A stretch of DNA of 23,720 nt from DATMBL01 sp050735975. Its GTDB lineage: Bacteria; Desulfobacterota; Binatia; UBA9968. This document shows positions 1 through 6,426 of this stretch, one piece after another. The position numbers were made by a program, and so were the translations under genes. The stretch's first letter is position 1. Every line of letters begins with the position of its first letter. The notes under the pieces are model-generated. The model ran no database searches and had not been told where the DNA came from. It worked only from the letters and a program-made list of their open reading frames with translations. The stretch lies in the NCBI GenBank assembly GCA_050735975.1, contig JBOHVS010000319.1, forward strand, positions 1 to 23,720, written 5' to 3'.

Positions 1-230
1 GTTGGGAGCTCACGAACAATCGTCTGAAATGAAAGGGTACGAGTAGTCGCAAAAAAAATCAAACCATCGAGACGGGCGGAGCGATGGCTCTGGCCCGCCC
101 TGCGCTAAGAGACTGTGTCGTAATACCGTTCATGGTTCGAGAGCCTCACCACCAACGGATGGTGGCATTCCGAAAATCAAAGACTTAGCCGTTCGGGGGG
201 AGACGAACAACACGAAAATAATTGCGCAGC
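1..230. other. Non-coding stretch downstream of the nitrile hydratase-like operon
   Basis: I see no gene here. The stretch lies 3' of the alpha-subunit gene, which ends at 231 on the minus strand. It holds small hairpins: a 6-bp stem at 149-154/160-165 with a 5-nt loop, a 5-bp stem at 191-195/204-208, and the GC-rich inverted repeat at 74-100 listed separately. The left edge of the window cuts the region, so its far end is unknown. Confidence 0.5.
51..100 (-). terminator. Possible intrinsic terminator of the pckG / nitrile hydratase-like operon
   Basis: Read on the minus strand, GGGCGG (complement of 95-100) pairs with CCGCCC (74-79). An inner AGC/GCT pairing lies between them, and a run of eight T (complement of 51-58) follows. 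The T-run starts about 15 nt past the stem, which is too far for a textbook terminator. The call rests mainly on the position, downstream of the last gene in the operon. Confidence 0.3.
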
Positions 231-857
231 TCAAGCGGGAAGCGCGGACAGAGGATCCATCACGCCGATCAGGCTATCGCGGGTAACGAGTCTGGCCAGT
301 TCAGCTTCACTCAACTCTTCCGTGCCTTTTGGCCGAAGCGGCAAAACCAGGTAGCGGATATCCGCCGTGCTGTCGTGAACGCGCACCTCGACATCGTCGG
401 AGAGGACGAGCCCGAACTCGCGCATCACGCCGCGCGGATCGTTGACGGCTCGCTGCCGGTAATTGAGACTCTTGTACCAATCGGGTGGCCGGCCGAGGAT
501 CGGCCGTGGGTAACAGGAGCATAACGTGCAGACCACTACATGGCGCACAAGTTCCGTGTTTTCCAGGACCACGAACTCATTGATGCTGGTAGCATCGATC
601 CCGAGTTCGGCGCACGCCGCTTTGGGATCTGTGATCAGCCGAGCCTTAAACGCGGGATCCACCCACGCGCGGGCAACGAGCTTCGCGCCGTTGGCCGGAG
701 AGCGGGCCTCTTGATATTCGATCTGGCAGCGAATGTCTTTTTCCGTCAGCACCCCTTTTTCCAACAGCAGTTCACGAATCGCATAGACCCGCCGCGCGAT
801 CGGGCTAAGCTCATGTTTCGGATGTTCATGCGAATCTGTCGTGTGACCGGCGCTCAT
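231..857 (-). CDS. Cobalt-type nitrile hydratase alpha subunit / thiocyanate hydrolase gamma-like subunit
   Basis: This 208-aa protein is the metal-bearing subunit of the nitrile hydratase (NHase) / thiocyanate hydrolase (SCNase) family. The family hydrates nitriles to amides, or hydrolyses thiocyanate to carbonyl sulfide and ammonia. The claw-setting motif VCTLCSCYP is visible with C110, C113, S114 and C115; Thr between the first two Cys is the cobalt-type signature, whereas iron types carry Ser. The helical N-terminal region and the PPDWYKS and YRQRAV blocks match the family. The usual Trp after CYP is Arg here (CYPRPILG). GGAG lies 9 nt before the ATG and overlaps the stop region of the preceding beta-C gene, so the two are probably co-translated. 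With the beta subunit split in two genes, SCNase or a three-subunit NHase is likelier than a classic alpha/beta NHase. The substrate cannot be told from sequence. No obvious activator gene is in the window. Confidence 0.88.
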   Translation of the reverse strand: MSAGHTTDSHEHPKHELSPIARRVYAIRELLLEKGVLTEKDIRCQIEYQEARSPANGAKLVARAWVDPAFKARLITDPKAACAELGIDATSINEFVVLENTELVRHVVVCTLCSCYPRPILGRPPDWYKSLNYRQRAVNDPRGVMREFGLVLSDDVEVRVHDSTADIRYLVLPLRPKGTEELSEAELARLVTRDSLIGVMDPLSALPA

Positions 858-870
858 CGAATTACGCTCC

Positions 871-1164
871 TTATGTGGCGGGATCCAACCAATGCTCGAA
901 TATATCGACTAACACTTTGTCATGCGGCGCCCCGTACTCTCCCCAGACATCAGCTTGTTTAAAGGCGACCACGTACAGGGGCCTCTTCGGCAGACCATCG
1001 CCACCGTGGCCGAGCGACTCCGGATTAAGAAATTCGCCGTGGACTTGCTCGATCCGGCCCGTCTTACCGCGAATGTACCACGGCGTGCGTATATGACCGG
1101 GCCGGTCTTCCATGCGGACGCGGACCTGATCCCCCGGTTTGAACTTGCCGATGATCGGGTTCAT
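871..1164 (-). CDS. Nitrile hydratase beta subunit, C-terminal half as a separate gene (SCNase alpha-like)
   Basis: This 97-aa protein corresponds to the SH3-like C-terminal half of the NHase beta subunit. It has FKPGDQVRVR, then GHIRTPWYIRGK.G, then VWGEYGAP and the closing VDIFEHWLDPA, all in family order. In thiocyanate hydrolase and in the toyocamycin NHase, the beta halves are encoded as separate polypeptides; this gene fits that layout. I chose the ATG at 1164 because it overlaps the TGA of the upstream beta-N gene in an ATGA arrangement, a translational-coupling signature, with a G-rich stretch just upstream. A GTG at 1176 would add four residues (MGRA). The product is expected to pack against the alpha subunit and help form the active-site entrance. 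Confidence 0.85.
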   Translation of the reverse strand: MNPIIGKFKPGDQVRVRMEDRPGHIRTPWYIRGKTGRIEQVHGEFLNPESLGHGGDGLPKRPLYVVAFKQADVWGEYGAPHDKVLVDIFEHWLDPAT

Positions 1165-1469
1165 GGCTCGCCCCACTTTTTCCCGAACTCGGCTACTTTT
1201 CGATCGATCTCATCGCGCGTGAGAATCTTCTTCTCGATGAGGATGGTTTCCATGCTGGCGATCCAGCGCTCATAATAACTCATGCCTCGATACGTCTGGG
1301 AGTCCATCTCTTCTCTGACCCGCCGCAACTCATCCGTCCGCCGGACCCCCTTGGCGCCGAGAGCCTGATTGATCGCATCGGCCAGGATCTCCCAGTCGGA
1401 GAGTTGATGCTCGGATTGATCAATGGGCCCGCCGGGCAGCCCTCCGACATCATGATGTCCTCTTGTCAT
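1161..1469 (-). CDS. Nitrile hydratase beta subunit, N-terminal half as a separate gene (SCNase beta-like)
   Basis: This 102-aa protein matches the N-terminal helical half of the NHase beta subunit. It starts with the HDVGG and GPI blocks, then DWE, DELRRVREEM, the Y..MSYYERW block and LIEKKILTRDE. It ends where the linker to the C-terminal half would begin, so the split is at the domain boundary and not a random break. GAGGTG lies about 6 nt before the ATG. The gene starts 13 nt after pckG ends and overlaps the next gene by four bases. The NHase activator (P14K-like) resembles this half-domain, so an activator role is the main alternative. The strict beta-N, beta-C, alpha order favours a structural subunit. 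Confidence 0.83.
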   Translation of the reverse strand: MTRGHHDVGGLPGGPIDQSEHQLSDWEILADAINQALGAKGVRRTDELRRVREEMDSQTYRGMSYYERWIASMETILIEKKILTRDEIDRKVAEFGKKWGEP

Positions 1470-1482
1470 TGCCGCACCTCGG

Positions 1483-3261
1483 TTATTTTGCTTTCAGGCG
1501 CCGTTCAAGCGCGGTCTGCTCTTCTTTGATGCCGGCGGGCAAATGATCGCCGAATTTTTCGAAAAACTCTGACTGGCTTTTGAGGTTGGCCTTCCAACCG
1601 TCCCTATCGACACTGACCAGCCGTTTGAAATCCGATTTCGAAACCTTAAGACCGTCGCCGCCGTTCAAACTCGACGCTTTCGGCACGTAACCGATGGGCG
1701 TCTCATCCGCATCCCCTCCGCCTTTGCATCGCTCGATGACCCAACGTAACACGCGCAGGTTCTCGCCAAAGCCCGGCCACAGGAACTTGCCTTGCTCATT
1801 GCGTTGAAACCAGTTCACGCGGAAGATCTTGGGTGGATTCGTTGCGCGCGTGGTCATAGACAGCCAGTGACCCCAGTAGTCGCCCATGTTATAGCCGCAG
1901 AACGGCAACATCGCCATAGGATCGCGGCGCACCACGCCAACCGCGCCAGTGGCGGCCGCCGTCGTCTCAGACGCTAAAGTCGCCCCGAGGAAAGTTCCAT
2001 GCTGCCAGTTGAACGATTGGTAAACCAAAGGAACAAGCTTTTGGCGCCGAGCGCCGAAGAGAATCGCGCTGATCGGCACTCCTTCCGCTTTTTCCCACTC
2101 GCTCGAATAGGTCGGACATTGCTTGACGGAAACAGTGAACCGAGCGTTGGGGTGGGCTGCGGGATGGGCGCTCGCCGGAGTCCATGGTTTCCCGCGCCAG
2201 TCCTGCGCGCTAGCAGGCGGCGGATCGTCGTGCCCCTCCCACCAAACCGTACCGTCGGATCGAAGGGCGACGTTGGTAAAAATAGTGTCCTTCTGAATTG
2301 TCGCCATGGCATTCAGATTGGTCTTTGATCCGGTCCCGGGCGCAACTCCAAAGAAGCCAGCCTCCGGGTTGACGGCCCAAAGCCTCCCATCATCCCCGAT
2401 GCGCAACCAGGAAATGTCATCGCCAATCGTATGGATTTTCCAACCCTTCATGCTCTCCGGCGGCACCAACATCGCCAGGTTCGTCTTTCCGCAGGCGCTG
2501 GGGAAGGCGCCGCAAACGTAAGTTATTTCTCCGTCGGGGCTTTCGACTCCAACGATAAGCATATGCTCGGCGAGCCAGCCTTCTTTTTGGCCCAACTTGC
2601 TGGCGATTCGAAGCGCCAAGCATTTCTTCGCCAGCAGCGCGTTGCCGCCATACCCAGAACCGACGCTCCAGATGGTATTATCTTGGGGATAATGGCAAAT
2701 AAACCGCCGCTCGATGTCCAAATCGGCCTTGGAATGAAGGCAACGGGTAAAATCGTCGGAAAGGCCGAGGTGGTCCAAGGCAATTTTACCCATGCGCGTC
2801 ATAATGCGCATGTTGAGCACGACGTAAACGCTATCAGTAATTTGAATCCCTACTTTGCTAAACGGCGAGCCGTGCGGACCCATGAGGAACGGAATCACGT
2901 ACATCGTCCGTCCGCGCATCGCGCCGGCAAAGATCTTCGATAACCGGTCGTAGGCCTCTCCCGGAGCCATCCAGTTGTTGTTCGGTCCGGCATCTTCCTT
3001 CTCGGGAGTGCAGACAAAAGTCAGATTCTCGGTTCGCGCCACGTCATTGAGCGCGCTTCGGTGGAGATAGCAGCCGGGCAACTTCTCTCGATTGAGCGCC
3101 ATAAGATCGCCACATTCGAGGGCAATCTGCGTAAGCCGCTCCCGTTCTTCCTCGGAGCCGTCGCACCAGAAAACATTATCCGGTTGGCACAGCGCCGCGA
3201 TTTCTTTAACCCATTTCTCGATATGTGTGTTGGAGGGCACGGGTTCCGTTCCGTTGTTCAT
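1483..3261 (-). CDS. pckG: Phosphoenolpyruvate carboxykinase (GTP)
   Basis: This 592-aa cytoplasmic enzyme converts oxaloacetate and GTP to phosphoenolpyruvate, CO2 and GDP, the entry to gluconeogenesis. The length fits the GTP class. The GTP-PEPCK P-loop FPSACGKTNLAM lies at about 253-264, with the reactive Cys at 257. GDDISW (280-285) carries metal-binding Asp residues, and NPEAGFFGVAPGT (298-310) follows; the substrate-loop region YGGNALLAKKC is near 204-214. An AAGGA sits about 14 nt before the ATG, farther than usual. Only 13 nt separate its stop from the first nitrile hydratase-like gene, so co-transcription is likely. That neighbourhood is unusual and gives no obvious metabolic link. 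The gene looks intact. Confidence 0.96.
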   Translation of the reverse strand: MNNGTEPVPSNTHIEKWVKEIAALCQPDNVFWCDGSEEERERLTQIALECGDLMALNREKLPGCYLHRSALNDVARTENLTFVCTPEKEDAGPNNNWMAPGEAYDRLSKIFAGAMRGRTMYVIPFLMGPHGSPFSKVGIQITDSVYVVLNMRIMTRMGKIALDHLGLSDDFTRCLHSKADLDIERRFICHYPQDNTIWSVGSGYGGNALLAKKCLALRIASKLGQKEGWLAEHMLIVGVESPDGEITYVCGAFPSACGKTNLAMLVPPESMKGWKIHTIGDDISWLRIGDDGRLWAVNPEAGFFGVAPGTGSKTNLNAMATIQKDTIFTNVALRSDGTVWWEGHDDPPPASAQDWRGKPWTPASAHPAAHPNARFTVSVKQCPTYSSEWEKAEGVPISAILFGARRQKLVPLVYQSFNWQHGTFLGATLASETTAAATGAVGVVRRDPMAMLPFCGYNMGDYWGHWLSMTTRATNPPKIFRVNWFQRNEQGKFLWPGFGENLRVLRWVIERCKGGGDADETPIGYVPKASSLNGGDGLKVSKSDFKRLVSVDRDGWKANLKSQSEFFEKFGDHLPAGIKEEQTALERRLKAK

Positions 3262-3395
3262 GAACTCGTTCAGGTTCCTTTCGTGATGGTGGCTGGCCTA
3301 CTCGGCCACTTACCCGCGGTTTTAATCCGTCTCGCGGCGGTCATGCTGCGGCACCACTGCTCGTGGCGGACAGCCCCCTTTCATGGCTCGCATTC

Positions 3396-3425
3396 AACCT
3401 ATCTGATTAAACGCAAAAATGTCAA
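3396..3425 (-). promoter_or_regulatory. Candidate sigma-70 promoter for pckG and the downstream operon
   Basis: On the minus strand, a perfect -35 box TTGACA (complement of 3420-3425) is followed after 18 nt by TAGGTT (3396-3401). The -10 box matches the consensus at only three of six positions. Transcription would start near 3389, leaving an untranslated leader of roughly 125 nt before pckG. Confidence 0.35.
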
Positions 3426-3487
3426 TCCTATCCCCGCCGCTCCTACTCGCTTGACCCTTATTCTTCCTTGCCAGATAATAGGCCCTG

Positions 3488-3793
3488 ATGGGAACAAGGT
3501 TGCTGGCAGCACTGCTGGTATTCTCCTGGATCATTTTCTCTGCGATTGACTTAATCGAGGATTTCAGTTTCGGCAATGCTACTGTCGAATCTGCAGAATC
3601 CAAAAACCGTGGTCCTGCAAAGCCCATCAAAGTTGCGAATGATACTGTTGAGCGAGCAAACCGATATCCTGGTGTGTTCGCCAAACTGCCTGAACACTCC
3701 GTTCTGCAGACCGGTGCGCAACAAGCTTTTGTGAATGCAGACATGATCCCGAAAGCGTCCAGATGCCACCTCTCCTGCGTTCTTCTCATTTAG
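3488..3793 (+). CDS. Doubtful small ORF with a hydrophobic N-terminus
   Basis: This possible 101-aa product has a positively charged start and a hydrophobic stretch (about residues 4-20) resembling a signal peptide or single membrane anchor. A polar, Lys/Asn/Ala-containing body follows. I do not recognise a family. The ribosome-binding site is weak (TAGG close to the ATG). Open frames of similar length run on the opposite strand across the same bases, so this may be chance. Codon choice is unremarkable for coding DNA, which is the only reason for listing it. Confidence 0.22.
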   Translation: MGTRLLAALLVFSWIIFSAIDLIEDFSFGNATVESAESKNRGPAKPIKVANDTVERANRYPGVFAKLPEHSVLQTGAQQAFVNADMIPKASRCHLSCVLLI

Positions 3794-3915
3794 CCATACC
3801 CCCGTCCATCACTAGCGCAGCTTCTCTACAAACTCGATTTTAGTTTGTTCTCCGCACTGTCGTGTTCGTCGTTCATTACCCGGCGACATGATGGCGCGCT
3901 TTGAGGTGCTATCAG

Positions 3916-4769
3916 ATGGAAAAGCGGATTCACGCGCCGGAAGTCTATTGGAGTAAATACATTAAACGAGACCCTTGTTTCCTGTCTGAATCAAGTAGTG
4001 CTTTTGACGAGGAGCACGACCAATATGCGCGCGGGTTTTGCACAAACCTAAAGGGAACTCGCCTGCTCGAGATCGGCTGCGGTGATGGCGCCGGCGCTAT
4101 CGGTTTAGTCCGAAAGTACAGCTGCAGAAAGGTCTTTGCGATAGATATATCCTACGTGCGCTTGCAAATTGCACGAGAGAATGTAAGCCGCTCGGGGTTA
4201 TCCGGTAAGATTCGTCTCCTGCAGATGGATGCCAACCAACTGGCGTTTTCAGATCGGTACTTCGATGTCGTGTTCTGCAACTCGGTTGTTCTATTTCTCG
4301 ATCGGTCGCGGTTTTTTCCCAAGTGGTACGTGTGCTCAAGCCAGGGGGCCGTCTGCTTTTATTCCGGGAAGCTTTGAGAGGAAACGTTATCATGGAACTC
4401 TACCGGGCTTTATGGCCGGCCCGGTGGAAGCGTTATGCGCAAAAATTCTCAAACCACTTGACCGTGAAGGAAATCGAACAAGCGGCCGTACAATATTTCG
4501 CATCCGTGGAGCACCGGGAGTTCTATTTCGTTTTCTCGATTCTCCGTCGAAGTCTGCCATGGTTGATGAACCGCGTAATCCGAAATCGAATCCAATACCG
4601 ACTTCCTGCCTGTAAATGGAGCCGCGCCATAGACAGGACGCTGCTTCGAAGATTTCCTATTCTAAGGCACTCTGCCTGGATTACAGCCGTATGTTTTTGG
4701 ACCCATAGAGACCCTAGTCCCATATACGGGTCTCGGATCTTGATGGGAGAAGGGGAGCACAAAGAGTAA
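3916..4769 (+). pseudogene. Class I SAM-dependent methyltransferase, frameshifted
   Basis: Two reading frames together encode one class I methyltransferase. Frame one, from the ATG at 3916 (GAGGTG SD 7 nt upstream), holds motif I LLEIGCGDG (about 50-58), the acidic motif II residue D77, and the DRYFDVVFCNSVVLF post-I region. It then runs out of family sequence and stops at 4377. The family sequence continues in the -1 frame from about 4323 with VVRVLKPGGRLLLF, and a C-terminal region ends at 4769. The switch sits at a run of six T at 4312-4317. A seventh T would restore RFFSQVVRVLKPGG, as expected for the family. The gene is therefore either a decayed copy, a homopolymer sequencing error, or translated through slippage. 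The substrate is not predictable. A TTG at 3901 is an alternative start but sits ahead of the SD. Confidence 0.75.
4708..4734. repeat. Small perfect hairpin near the end of the methyltransferase remnant
   Basis: GAGACCC (4708-4714) and GGGTCTC (4728-4734) form a 7-bp perfect stem with a 13-nt loop. CCCAT at 4702-4706 and a downstream ATGGG near 4743 could add an outer pairing. No T-run follows on either strand, so I do not call a terminator. It may mark the boundary between the methyltransferase remnant and convergent truB. Confidence 0.4.
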
Positions 4770-4801
4770 TTCATACACAAAGGAAACTCTGTTGAATATC
4801 G

Positions 4802-5698
4802 TCACGGGTGAAAAACCCGAAATAATTGCCATCGGCCCCGTGGAAAGGTTTCGTTCCACTCTGCGAGCGCTACCAAGTGCCCTTCGGAGTCTTGAATTCG
4901 AACCAGTTTTTCGCCCGCTTTTGGCCTATCCAATTGTGACAGCATCTCTTGCTGCCCTAAACGGAGCTGAGAGATACGTCGGCTTTCCCAGGTAACCGCG
5001 GGAAGGTGATTCAGGCCGACTTCCAAGGCGATCAGCGGCACCTGTCCTTGGGAGTGAAGACGCTCGAGTTGGTCCGGTGTGACCGCTTCTTCGACCGTCA
5101 AATGGTTGCATGCCAGCCTTCTCAGACTTTTCAGGTGCGCGCCGCAGCCCAGAGCCTTCCCCATATCGGCGGCCAAGGTTCTCACGTAGGTGCCGCGTGA
5201 ACAGGTCACTTCGAATTCGATCTCATCGGCAGTCAACCGGTTCAGTCGAAGCTTTTCGACCCTGATGTCCCGCGGCTCCCGCGGGATCTCTCTTCCCTGC
5301 CTCGCCAGCTCGTATAGACGGACGCCATGTTTTTTTAGCGCTGAGAACATCGGCGGAATCTGCCGAAGGTCGCCCGTGAACTGTTGTTCCAACGACTTGA
5401 GCTCTGGATCACCGAAGGACATGACCGGCCGAACTTCCAGCACCTTGCCTGTTAAGTCCTGAGTCTCGGTCTCGACGCCCAGCCGCATGATGCCGCGGTA
5501 AGTCTTGGCCCCGCTGAGGAAGATCCCGGCAACCTTGGTGCCCTCGTTAATGCCAAGGGGAAGAAGCCCCGAGGCAAACGGATCCAGTGTGCCCAAATGG
5601 CCGACCCGCTTTGCCCGAAGGATGCCTTTGACCTTGCGCACCAAGTGCGCCGACGAAGGCCCCTCCGGCTTGTCGATGAGGAGAATGCCGCTTTGCAT
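4802..5698 (-). CDS. truB: tRNA pseudouridine(55) synthase TruB
   Basis: This 298-aa enzyme isomerises U55 in the T-loop of tRNAs to pseudouridine. The protein opens with the family hallmark GILLIDKPEGPSS. The catalytic Asp lies in GHLGTLDPFASGLLPL (Asp at about residue 39), followed by KTYRG, the GD..Q.PP.FSA block and the SRGTYVRTLAADMG block near 165-180. The C-terminal part resembles the PUA-like tail. I chose the ATG at 5698; a TTG at 5707 would add three residues, and neither start has a strong SD. It is the last gene of the rimP-to-truB operon and converges on the broken methyltransferase. No terminator is evident between them. Confidence 0.95.
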   Translation of the reverse strand: MQSGILLIDKPEGPSSAHLVRKVKGILRAKRVGHLGTLDPFASGLLPLGINEGTKVAGIFLSGAKTYRGIMRLGVETETQDLTGKVLEVRPVMSFGDPELKSLEQQFTGDLRQIPPMFSALKKHGVRLYELARQGREIPREPRDIRVEKLRLNRLTADEIEFEVTCSRGTYVRTLAADMGKALGCGAHLKSLRRLACNHLTVEEAVTPDQLERLHSQGQVPLIALEVGLNHLPAVTWESRRISQLRLGQQEMLSQLDRPKAGEKLVRIQDSEGHLVALAEWNETFPRGRWQLFRVFHP

Positions 5699-5738
5699 GA
5701 TAGGCAAAGTCGAAAAGAAATAGAGGTGACGCAGAGCC

Positions 5739-6080
5739 TTACTGCTTTACCTGCCGGAGGAGATCATCGATGCGCCGGGCTTCGTCTTCGGTCTCGTCGT
5801 AAACGAATTCGATGGTGGGAACAAATCTTAGCTTGAGCTGCTTGCCGATTTTCGAGCGAATAAAGCCCGTGGCGCTCTTGAGTCCCGTCGTCGCCGGTTC
5901 CCGGTCGTTGGGTCCGCCGAGCAAGGTAAAGTAGATGTGGGCGTGCCGGAGATCTTTGCTCACTTTGGCTCCGGCCAAGGTAACCGCGCTGAGCCTCGGG
6001 TCGCGGATCTCTCTTCTGAGTAAATCCGCAATCAACTCGATCAGCAGATCTCCGACGCGGTCTGAGCGTTGATAATCCAT
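5739..6080 (-). CDS. rbfA: 30S ribosome-binding factor RbfA
   Basis: This 113-aa KH-fold protein assists late 30S maturation and 16S 5'-end processing. Family features are the N-terminal RSDRVGDLLIELIADLLRREI helix region, DPRLSAVTLAGAKVSKDLRHAHIYF in the middle, and the RSKIGKQLKLRFVPTIEFVYDE block near the end. The ATG at 6080 gives the usual N-terminus (MDYQR). A GTG at 6089 is the alternative; neither has a clear SD, which fits translation coupled to the DUF503 gene just upstream. Its place between ylxP and truB is the common operon order. Confidence 0.93.
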   Translation of the reverse strand: MDYQRSDRVGDLLIELIADLLRREIRDPRLSAVTLAGAKVSKDLRHAHIYFTLLGGPNDREPATTGLKSATGFIRSKIGKQLKLRFVPTIEFVYDETEDEARRIDDLLRQVKQ

Positions 6081-6099
6081 AACGGTCACTGCCGCGCGA

Positions 6100-6387
6100 T
6101 CAGCAATGAAAGAACTCCATTTCGCTATCTCTCACTTGAACGAGCCCCATATCGTCAACACACTCAACAATCTTCTGAAGCATCGCCTCGACAACCTGTC
6201 GGCTGGCGCCGGCGGCGGCAAAGCCTAAGACCGCGCTCTGCCACAATTCGTGATCGCCGCATTCGGTGGTCGAGACGTTGAAGCGATTGGAGACTCGTGC
6301 CTGAATACTCTTCAGTACTCCCCGTTTGCCCTTCAAGGAGTGGTTTTCAGGCAGCAAAAGACTAAGCTTGAGAACCCCCACCACCAT
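6100..6387 (-). CDS. ylxP: DUF503 family protein YlxP
   Basis: This 95-aa protein belongs to the DUF503/YlxP family, usually found between infB and rbfA, exactly as here. The family pattern is visible: a beta-strand start VVGVLKLSLLLPE, then the HSLKGKRGVLKSI segment, RVSNRFNVSTTE, and a helix followed by a C-terminal strand ending EMEFFH. Some members have been linked to ribosome maturation, but the biochemical role is not settled and should be treated as unknown. The ATG is followed directly by GTG GTG, with no SD seen, so translation is probably coupled to infB. Confidence 0.88.
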   Translation of the reverse strand: MVVGVLKLSLLLPENHSLKGKRGVLKSIQARVSNRFNVSTTECGDHELWQSAVLGFAAAGASRQVVEAMLQKIVECVDDMGLVQVRDSEMEFFHC

Positions 6388-6426
6388 GGAGGCTAAGAAT
6401 ATCTGGGAAAAATCGCGGGCTATCGC

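Larger units (their letters stand above)
3262..3915. other. Intergenic stretch with no firm gene, AT-richer than its flanks
   Basis: This region between divergent pckG (minus) and the broken methyltransferase (plus) holds the pckG promoter candidate, a few short GC hairpins between about 3288 and 3355, and one doubtful small ORF at 3488-3793. From about 3400 onward the base composition is visibly lower in GC than in pckG or truB, which suggests acquired or decaying DNA. Confidence 0.5.

Noticed and set aside
540..962. 140-codon frame opposite the nitrile hydratase alpha and beta-C genes
   Set aside because: It overlaps two recognisable subunit genes in antisense and has no SD or homology that I can see.
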